64,000 nucleotides of DNA from positions 24,186,001-24,250,000 of the forward strand of contig CM028889.1 of NCBI GenBank assembly GCA_016801885.1. Direction: 5' to 3'. Under the pieces are notes generated by a model, which did no database searches, was not told where the DNA came from, and was given only the letters and a program-made list of their open reading frames with translations. Origin of the DNA: Toxotes chatareus. Its lineage: Eukaryota; Chordata; Actinopteri; Toxotidae. Below, one piece after another: positions 50,573-64,000 of this stretch (the stretch's first letter is position 1; every line of letters starts with the position of its first letter). A program made the position numbers and the translations under genes.

Positions 50573-52103
50573 ATGTCTGGACTGAACGCATCTCTTGGAT
50601 ACTTCGTGGCTGTCGTGATTTTTGCAGCCTCGGTTCGAACACTTCTTAGAAAATGGTCACAGCTTAGCTTCATTTTGGAGTTTGCCTCCTCTTTCATGCT
50701 GGTGGCCTGCTGGTTGGAGGTGCAGACCATCATAGAGGTGGGTCAGTGGGCTGGGGGCTTGGGTCCTGATGTGACTGTGACCATGCTGTTTGTGGTTCTG
50801 CTGACCCACGGTGTGATCTGTGGTGGAGCGTCAGGAAATCCGTCCCTGGTTGTGCTGAGGTTCCTGCAGCTGGAGGCCAAAACCCTGTCTACTCTGCTTG
50901 TTGTTGTAGCCCAGCTTCTCGGGGCCCATCTAGCCCTTCTTGTTGCTGGATACTACTGGAGCCTGGAGCTCACAGACATGCACATGATCAAAAATCTGAT
51001 GGCTAGAGAATGCAGCACGTCTCTGCTGGTGTCTTTGCCTCAGGGTTTTTTCACAGAGTGTGTTTGCACACTTATCTTTCACCTGGTCCATCTAAACCTG
51101 CGACGCCGCTCTGCCCTGATCCGGGTTCCTGTGATCGCTGTCCTCCTCACATTCCTGTCCCATACAGGTAAGTTTGAGCTGAACCTAGGGCCACCTTATA
51201 ATCACGGCATAAAAACAGCCTCTAAATTTCCTCTTACAACAAGACTTTACATTTACAATTATGAGAAAATTAGAGCAGGAAAAATTAAGAAACACAAAAA
51301 GAATTTTTTGAAACATTGTAAAATAAAGCAAAACAGCATGAAAATATGGGAACCAACTGGAAATTCAGTGTAGCAGACACACTCTTCTCTCTGCTATGGC
51401 TCAGTGCATATGTAATATCATCTGAGATCTGAGTTGGTGCAGCTACAATGTTATAGAGACAAGTAAAATAATATAATGTCTGTTTAAACTGCAGCTTAAA
51501 TCTGCTGCAGCCTTTACTTCCACTCTGTAGTCCATCTTAGTTTAAGCCATGCATGTCATCATCTGCGTCCACCCAGACCCCATGAAGGATCCCATATTTT
51601 CAAGAAAGTGTTAAATGTGATTACACTTTAAAGTTTGTATTGTGTATGTTTAATAGGACAAAACATGATCATTTAAGAGACTTTTTTGTCTGCTTCATTT
51701 TTCATAAAAATGTTTGACCAGTAAAACAAAGAGAAACTAACATAAACCTTATTTTCCCATTCCATTTTCCAGCCAGAGGCTTCACCTCAGCTTACATGAA
51801 TCCATCTTTGGCCTATGGCCTCACCTTCCACTGTCCTGGATTTACATTCACACAGTACGCAGTGGTCTATTGGCTGGGCCCTCTCACAGGTAAAGTACAA
51901 TAAAATGATATATACATGCATTTGCTATGAATTTTTTGGCGAACATACTATTTACTGTGAATATCTATCTTCTAGGCATGACTCTGGCTCTTCTCCTGTA
52001 CATGGGCCACATTCCAAGGATTTTTGCCAAGAACCTACTATATTTCCAAAAGACACGTTTCAGAGTGCCAAAAGGAGACAAAGGCGAAAAGAAGAAAATG
52101 TAA
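50573..52103 (+). CDS. aqp12: Aquaporin-12 (unorthodox, intracellular aquaporin)
   Basis: Member of the AQP11/12 superaquaporin branch; in mammals AQP12 is found in pancreatic acinar cells on internal membranes. Three exons, 50573-51167, 51773-51889 and 51976-52103, join in phase to 279 aa (human 295). MSGLNASLGYF at the start, HGVICGGASGNPSL, LEL(T/S)DMH, STSLLVSLPQGFFTE, VYWLGPLTGM and the end NLLYFQKTRFRVPKGDK match human AQP12 (MAGLNVSLSFF, HGVTLDGASANPT, YWLGPLTGM, NLFYGQKNKYRAPRG) better than AQP11. Six membrane helices are expected. Both NPA boxes read NPS here (exon 1 GNPSL and exon 2 MNPSL); human has NPT and NPA. The tail is rich in lysine. It converges with rpp21. An AATAAA is found 102 bp after the stop. 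Confidence 0.92.
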
Positions 52104-52576
52104 AAGAAATTACAATAATGAGTCAAAGTACTTGACAACAAATGGTCAAAAGATGTTTACTTCACTTACAAGCTTGTGCAGACAATATAAAAAATAATAG
52201 TAATAATAAAAAGTAATAACTAAAATGTATATACTCTTTCCATTCTTGTCTGCTGTTTTTAGTGAAATCATGACTGAATATCACTGGAACTCAGTATGCC
52301 ATTTGGTGGTAATATTAAGAATGACAGCATAACAGAGCATTAAAGAAGCTACAGGTGTTTATAGTAAAGGATCTCACCGAGGCCAAAAATCTACTAAATC
52401 AACAAAATAATATATATAATATACAGAAGTGAGGAGTTGGCAGTTAGATAATATCCAGCTGCTTCCTCTGATTGTGTATATATGTAACACAACACAGCAG
52501 CACATATTTTATACAAAAAAAGAAAAATATGACTCATCAATTCACTTCTCTCACAGTCCAAAGAGAAGAACTGCTG
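52104..52576. other. Short spacer between the converging aqp12 and rpp21
   Basis: AT-rich, 473 bp. It holds the 3' ends of both genes and nothing else that can be recognised. Confidence 0.6.
52205..52210 (+). terminator. Candidate poly(A) signal of aqp12
   Basis: AATAAA about 100 bp downstream of the aqp12 stop codon, within an AT-rich stretch. The exact cleavage site is not visible. Confidence 0.45.
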
Positions 52577-54462
52577 CTATGTGCCAGCAGTACTCTGGGC
52601 AGCGCTAGATTTAGAAGATTGTGACCCATCAGGTTCTGTATCTTTTGGCTGATTTTTAGCAGAATGGGCTGGATCTGTTGGCAAGAGGGAAAAAAATGAT
52701 CATGTTCAGTACCAAGTATTAAAGACTTGATAAAGTCTTTATTGCTTTAGTGGGAGGTGAATCTGCTGCTTGTTTTTTATTCCAAACAATTTGGTGGCCA
52801 TCGGCCAATTTCCGAAGCCTTAGAATTATTTTAATCCCTCAGTGTATTTAAACATTAAACTCAGACCAGATTAGAAAGGGTACAAAGATTTCACACCACA
52901 TACTTGACACTTTTACAGACTATCTTCTGAGAAGCTGCTGTGTAGCGTTAACTTGAGATTTGTTACCTGGTTGCTTTTGTTTCTCCAGCTGAGCCTCAGG
53001 GCGATCAACCCATAAACAATAATTTGGATTATTCAGCAGTGTCTTGCTCTGCCCGCAGCTGAGACACCTCATCACAGTGAAGCGAGTCTTGTTGTTTTTT
53101 CCTTGGAAGACAAAGTCCGCAAAAAAACAGTCAGTGATTCAAACTGAGATAATATTTATCCCTGAAATACATGTATGAACTAGATAATTAAACCTCTATA
53201 ATATATAATTACACTCAGTATGCATTGCAAGATAACATGGGAAGTGTAAATAGCAATTATGCTGTGCCTCCAAATGGCAAGCTTACCTCGTTGTCTTGTT
53301 GTAGCAGTTACACCTGGGATGAGCAATGAACAGCACTTCTTGCATAATGTTCTCTTCACTGATGGGTCCCTGCAATAAAATGAACCATTGACTGATAATG
53401 AAACCTCTATTTATGCCTGCAGATGTGACTTTATTAAAGAATGATGCTGGCAGTATTCTATGTTTTGCTTGCTGTCAACCAGTCCCCTTAACAGACCAAA
53501 ACCAATAATGTGTCAGCCCGTCTCTCCATCCCCAAATCCACTGCTTTCTACTCAAGATGCAATCCTTTAAAATGGGCCGCGTGGTATACAGTTAATAAAT
53601 AGTTTTGTTTTTTGAAAAAGGCACAATATTTTGCAATTAAAGCTGATTGTTTTAAGTAAACATTACACAAACATAAGTAAATAGTGTATTTGTTGGGGAC
53701 TATTTTCAGCAGTGGATTAATACGTAATTGGTGCTCTAGTGGGTATTAACAGCAGTCGAATGGTGAATGTGGGACTGACACAAAAACTACAGTGCCCATG
53801 TTCACTGTAATGAAGTAACATGTTACCCAGCGCAGTGGTGTGGTTTTTTGCTTAATACTTTTACACAGAGGAATGTGCTATTGTTTATCAGAGTTTGGGT
53901 ACAAAGACAATACTTTTATTGGATTCATTCATGATTGTTATTGGTCTTTTCGTGAGACTTGTTTGCAACAGTAATACTAAATAATATTAGACTATCACCT
54001 GCCTCTTCCATTAAAACCAGTGTTGATTTTACATCAACCAATTTGTTGATGTAAAAAAAAAAACCAACACGCTGCTTTACTATCAATCACGTGACGTAAT
54101 ATTGCTTCAAATCCTGCCTTCAAAATAAAACTAATAACAGCCCCACAAACACCTCTGGATAAAATTGAGAAAGATTTTACTTACTGTCTGAGAACTAAAC
54201 GTCTTGCAATGGTCCTCTGTGTGAAGCAGTAGAAACGAGCCAGTTCCACATTCTCTGGGTTTTCAGATAAAACACAGTGTGCGGCCTGTAAAGGAGTAAA
54301 ACCGCTGGAGTGAAATCAACAAACACTGCTCAAAGAGGTGGCTACTGGCTAGCATGCTAGCCATGTGATAAGCGATTAGCTTTAAACTGACTGTTCTTTA
54401 CCTACCTGGTAGAGATAGTTCAGTCTTTGATAAGCCTCTTTGTCTTTCAGCTGTAGCGCCAT
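52577..54462 (-). CDS. rpp21: RPP21 (ribonuclease P/MRP protein subunit p21)
   Basis: Subunit of nuclear RNase P, which removes 5' leaders from precursor tRNAs; it corresponds to archaeal Rpp21 and yeast Rpr2. Five exons on the minus strand: 54462-54406, 54285-54185, 53369-53287, 53111-52977, 52674-52577. They join in phase to 157 aa (human 154). KDKEAYQRLNYLYQAAHCVL, ARFYCFTQRTIA(R)RLVLR and DPSVKRTLC are nearly the human sequence. The zinc-ribbon cysteines are all present: C62-x2-C65 and C93-x2-C96. WVDRPEAQLE is also conserved. The tail is Ser/Lys-rich and diverged. In intron 1 a short cluster of GCTAGC motifs lies near 54,348-54,362. Spacing to aqp12 is tight, with converging 3' ends. Confidence 0.95.
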
Positions 54463-54904
54463 TAAACATAAAGGTCAGAAAGAAACAGATTCTCCGTTTC
54501 GTCCTCTCGCTACAATGAGTTTACTTTGAGCTACAGAAGCCTGAACTCAGACGGAAACCAACAAGTTACACTTCCGGGTCACTCCTCCATAATAAAAGCG
54601 CCCAACAAACTAAATAAAAACTTGAAACGCTTGTCGATACTCTACTTCAAAATAAAGACACTTAAGAGATCTATCGTAAACAAACTATATTTCTGTCCGC
54701 ACTACCTGCAGAGAACCTAGTTATCCTAATATAAAACTCTAATAATAAATTTACCATTAGTTCAACTTGAAACCGTGTAGATAGAGCAGGTTGTTAATGC
54801 TCTGCAACACTGCTTATATTAGTCTAGTCATACTGGTTTCCATGTGTTACTTCCATAAAAAGGTGATATGACTGCACATCAAACACTTCCACAACCACAT
54901 CACA
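54463..54904. other. rpp21 promoter region and spacer
   Basis: Upstream of the minus-strand rpp21 start; it also borders the end of pak2. No gene was seen. The open frame at 54,526-54,720 has no recognisable features. Confidence 0.4.
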
Positions 54905-54922
54905 AAAGCAAGAACAGTTGCA

Positions 54923-54928
54923 TTTATT
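54923..54928 (-). terminator. Candidate poly(A) signal of pak2
   Basis: AATAAA on the minus strand, about 960 bp beyond the pak2 stop codon. The 3' UTR would then cover about 54,905-55,889, which otherwise shows only AT-rich non-coding sequence. Confidence 0.4.
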
Positions 54929-55889
54929 TCGAGTGGACAAGGTTGTTAGTCGTCCAGAAGAGAAAAAGAAACAGTCAACAGCCTTCGACAGCTAACCGGT
55001 ATGATATGGCCGCTATTTTTTTTTTTCATCAAACTAATTATTAAGTACACAATATACACATGGGAAAGCGCATTTGTTTAGTCCAGAAGAACACAAAAGA
55101 CAGCGTTCAACATACAATACTCATTTTTAATAACAATAATAGAGAAGAAAGTATAAACCCTGTCAATCTAACATTTTAATTTGCCTGTAAGGTGCACCTC
55201 TGGTATCAGGAGTCTAATCATACAGGGGAAGAACTGGTACAGTAGGTCTGTCAGATGACACACGTTCACGGTGACAAGTGCACTGAAATGTTTCCTATAA
55301 AACCGGAGAGAGGAAATGTCCATAAAACATCAGTCGATGTGAAAATAGCAAGAGTGTTCATTGAATGAGACCCATTACATAACAAGAGGGGGACAAATAT
55401 GAAATTCAAGTATCAAAATAACCAAGACACTGACAAGCTGAAAAGGTAAATTACAAAGGTAGTAAAAATCATGGGAAAAGACAACGACACAATCAACAAT
55501 ACATTAGGCAACGTTTTGCATTTGTTTAAGGCAGTTGATTAAAAAAACTAAACAGAACTAGGCATCTTCTTCATTCCAAGTTAAATACAAGCCTAGCCCT
55601 AACTTGACACCAGGAGATTTGTTGTACAAAACAACTACGACTGACTCTGAAACTAAGCACTTTAGTTTGACTTGTCTTCTGACATCTGAGTGAGAATAGA
55701 GTTCATATGGACAGCGGTGGGGTTGTGCTCTATATTTTTGGTCTTCTTCACAGTGAGGTTTGTCAGGGCTTATAAGGCTGGTGCATCAAGAGTGGCAAGT
55801 CACTCTCAGCCTATTGTCTGGCACGAAATCTAAATGGTTGGCACATATCTGTGCACAGCATGGGAAGGCAGGGTAGCTAATTTCATCAG

Positions 55890-61446
<5,557 letters not shown>

Positions 61447-62830
61447 GGCTATAAGGTTTTTGTGAGCCTCACAGGGCTAACAGGGCAGGGGAACACAATG
61501 GGCGAGGATGGAGAGGGTGGCAGACAGAGAGGGAGCGAGGCCGCGCTCACATCAGCATGAGGCACGGGTGTGCTCATGCACTACAGGAGGATGTGCTGAA
61601 GATGACAGTGAAAGAGACAGGAAGCACAAGGCTGTACCTGGAAGAAAACCAAGACATTCATAAGACCATAATGTAATAAGATCACAAATGCAGCAGGATG
61701 ATACATAATTAGGAACTACTTCCTACTATATAAACAACTGATGATGACATGCTAAACTCAGCACACAGTCTGAAACATTTCCATCTCTCACAGGCAGAAA
61801 TAAAAGTTGGGAAATGCTGTACTCTGTGCCCAAGTACACTGCCCTCAGAGTGGACTGAAGTGAAGCACAGTGGAGATGATTGTACCTACAAACAAGCTGA
61901 TGTTATTACCTAACCAACGGTGAGGGTCAGAGCACAGAGACTTAAACGTTTAAAGTTAAAGGAGAGCCTGTGTTACGATACGAAAACAGTAAACACGGCT
62001 CATTTACAAACAACTTCGCCCCCTCTGGGACTCTACAGTCGGTCTGAGAAATGGTGAAAGAATTTCTTCTTTTGCTACGTGGTTTCTTTTGTGTCCTATG
62101 TCGTGTCTGAAGAAGGCTGAAAGCCCAGAAAAGATAAAGGAATAATGCAAGTTGCTGTTCTCCCGGCGCACGTACAGAGATAGAGATGAAAAGCCGACAC
62201 TTCATTGCCTTTTGCTAAGATAAAATATGTACACATGTCGACTTTTAGCCCGCTATTTTCCCATTTAACGGTATTTCTACTCTAATGCCTGTTCAAAAGT
62301 GCCCTTCAAGCGAGTAACAACAGGGGCGGCTAGCAAGCTAACGCTAACATTACCTACTTGGCCAACAAGTGTGCTAGCTATACGCTAACTTTAGCATGAT
62401 ACGCTATACTAGCGTTTGCAATCCTAACAGATGAGGGTTAAGCGCTCAGCTAAATAGTCTGACGACCAAATTTATGAGTTTCCCTTCTCCAGATGTGGCT
62501 TGGACAACACTACAGAGGCTGCACTGGGGCAAACTAGCCGGTACAAAAGTGCTTTATTTGCGGGCTAACGAAGGCGACGGAGGGGCAGCGGAGCTCACCG
62601 GAGATTCCACACCAGTTAAACTTGAATAGAACTTGACTCCCGGACGATCCTCGGCGGTCTGCAAAACGTCTGGAAATCCGTTAAAAGTACTTCCTCGGTA
62701 ACATGGGACTGGGTGGTACACGCCGCGTACAAATAAGTTAGTAAAAAACTGACTACGACTATTTACAATTCAACTTTTCTTCTATCTTTTCGGCCCTTGG
62801 ATAATTCCGCTATGGCGAAGGGGAAGCGGA
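61447..62830 (-). promoter_or_regulatory. pak2 5' UTR, first intron and promoter region
   Basis: The coding sequence starts in an exon whose acceptor must lie shortly above 61,446. A GC-richer segment at 62,480-62,720 probably holds a non-coding first exon and the promoter. A dense cluster of GCTAGC, GCTAAC and TTAGC motifs is at 62,320-62,450. Confidence 0.4.
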
Positions 62831-64000
62831 ACTGCCGACCCAGCCCTAGCCTATTCAGTAAATGTTTCAAATGAATGGTGTGTGAAGTTTGTCTGGTATC
62901 TGAATCCAAAAATTACAGACCGTGTGCAAAACTGCACCGCTAATAATCTGAGCTCTAATAACACCACTGGAAAGAATACGAGCACGTTGAAACGTAATAA
63001 ACTGAATGTTAGAGGTTGAATAAAGTCGAAAAGCATTTTAGGTAATGTAGTTCAACAACTATGTTGAACTACATTGTTGAACTATGAAGGAGATGCTGGT
63101 TAATATACACTTTTAGCTATGATAAAAAGTTAAAAAAAAAAAAAAAAAACCCAGGCCCCTGCCGAAGAGCCTTTGAGTAATTTCTGTAAACTGGTCTGGG
63201 AAATATTTTTAATTAAATCATGGTCCTTCAACACAGTGCGTTATCTGTAGATTCTGAATCACGATACACTCTTTAATTATTAAATCATAACTGTACTGGG
63301 GCAGATTTCTCACGGTGTCATCTCTGAAACGGAGCCTGTCAGCCCAGAGAGTTTGATGTCATATCATCCACATCAATGTGATAACAATTTAACATGCGGG
63401 TTGCCTTGCCCATATATGGTATGAATATTTCAAAGGGTCTAAATATAAGGCTATAGTTTTAATTATTTAGATTAAAAGAAACAGAAAAAAGATTGCCGAT
63501 ATTTGTATCTCATATCATTCTTTGTTGTTTGATTGATTTTTTGTTCAATTGTTAAAACTGGCTGTACATGTTTTATTTAAAGGAGTCTTTTCTTCATAGT
63601 CAGTGCAGTGTCTCAAAATTAAGGATTTTAAAAAAAAAAAAAGTTAAGTCACTTAAGATAAAGAGCTTCCTACGAACATGATTGGTGGACACATTACATT
63701 CTTTAATTAAGTGTTTCAGCCTCAGTAAATAAACAAATGTCATCTTCCAGTATGCCCTGGGCTATGTTCCTCTTTCTGAGCCAAGATTACAATCGGCGGA
63801 AATCTTGTACAAAAAGTAGAGGACTAACCATAACAAACATACCCACCATAACTGAGGCCTGTTTCAAGAAGCGGGTTAACTATGTTATCTGGATTAAAAC
63901 CTGTAACCTCTCCAACTATGAATCCTGTTTTCCTTGTGTGTCACCATAGAAGATGTTCAGTGCATCATAAGATAATGAATTGTTAAGCACAAGGTATGCT
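62831..64000. other. Intergenic, no gene seen
   Basis: AT-rich. An 11-bp near-palindrome occurs at 63,048-63,085 (GTAGTTCAACAACT with its inverted copies). An A19 run is near 63,132-63,150. The stretch from about 63,850 (CCTGTTTCAAGAAGCGGGTT) resembles the end of a common fish interspersed repeat, with low certainty. Confidence 0.4.

Noticed and set aside
63737..63949. 70-codon plus-strand open frame near the right edge
   Set aside because: No family features, and part of it resembles an interspersed repeat.

Overview
The window is a piece of a teleost fish nuclear genome, probably a percomorph. The genes are vertebrate, split into short exons with GT-AG introns. Many (TG)n microsatellites and several repeat families familiar from fish genomes are present. 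There are no bacterial, viral or organelle genes. Coordinates of spliced genes were built by hand: every junction was checked for splice sites, reading phase and match to the vertebrate family.

Left block (1-34,600). In order: pcsk9 (minus, first two coding exons only, the rest lies beyond position 1); a barttin-like first exon (bsnd, minus); two two-membrane-helix genes with PPxY tails in the place of human TMEM61 (minus); dhcr24 (plus, complete, 9 exons, 516 aa); tmem205 (plus, complete, 3 coding exons, 188 aa); and slc35d1 (minus, complete, 12 coding exons, 323 aa). The order PCSK9-BSND-TMEM61-DHCR24 matches human chromosome 1p32. It puts a regulator of LDL receptor turnover beside the last-step cholesterol enzyme, and SREBP-type sites can be read in both promoters.

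Repeat block (35,200-50,190). A diverged interspersed element with a hairpin head holds an inserted fold-back element made of 21-bp units. Directly after it comes a 13.4-kb AT-rich tandem array of about 76-bp monomers, roughly a fifth of the window. Its two ends are well ordered with distinct monomer types. The middle (about 39,960-46,060) is scrambled and may be poor consensus sequence. None of the open frames here looks like a gene.

Right block (50,200-64,000). aqp12 (plus, 3 exons, 279 aa), rpp21 (minus, 5 exons, 157 aa) and pak2 (minus, 14 coding exons, 530 aa). These come from human chromosomes 2, 6 and 3, so the satellite array separates two groups of genes with different human locations.

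The most interesting items are the satellite array and its internal palindrome, the fold-back element, the family of barttin/TMEM61-like genes, the conserved sterol response element upstream of pcsk9, and a GC-AG intron in dhcr24.
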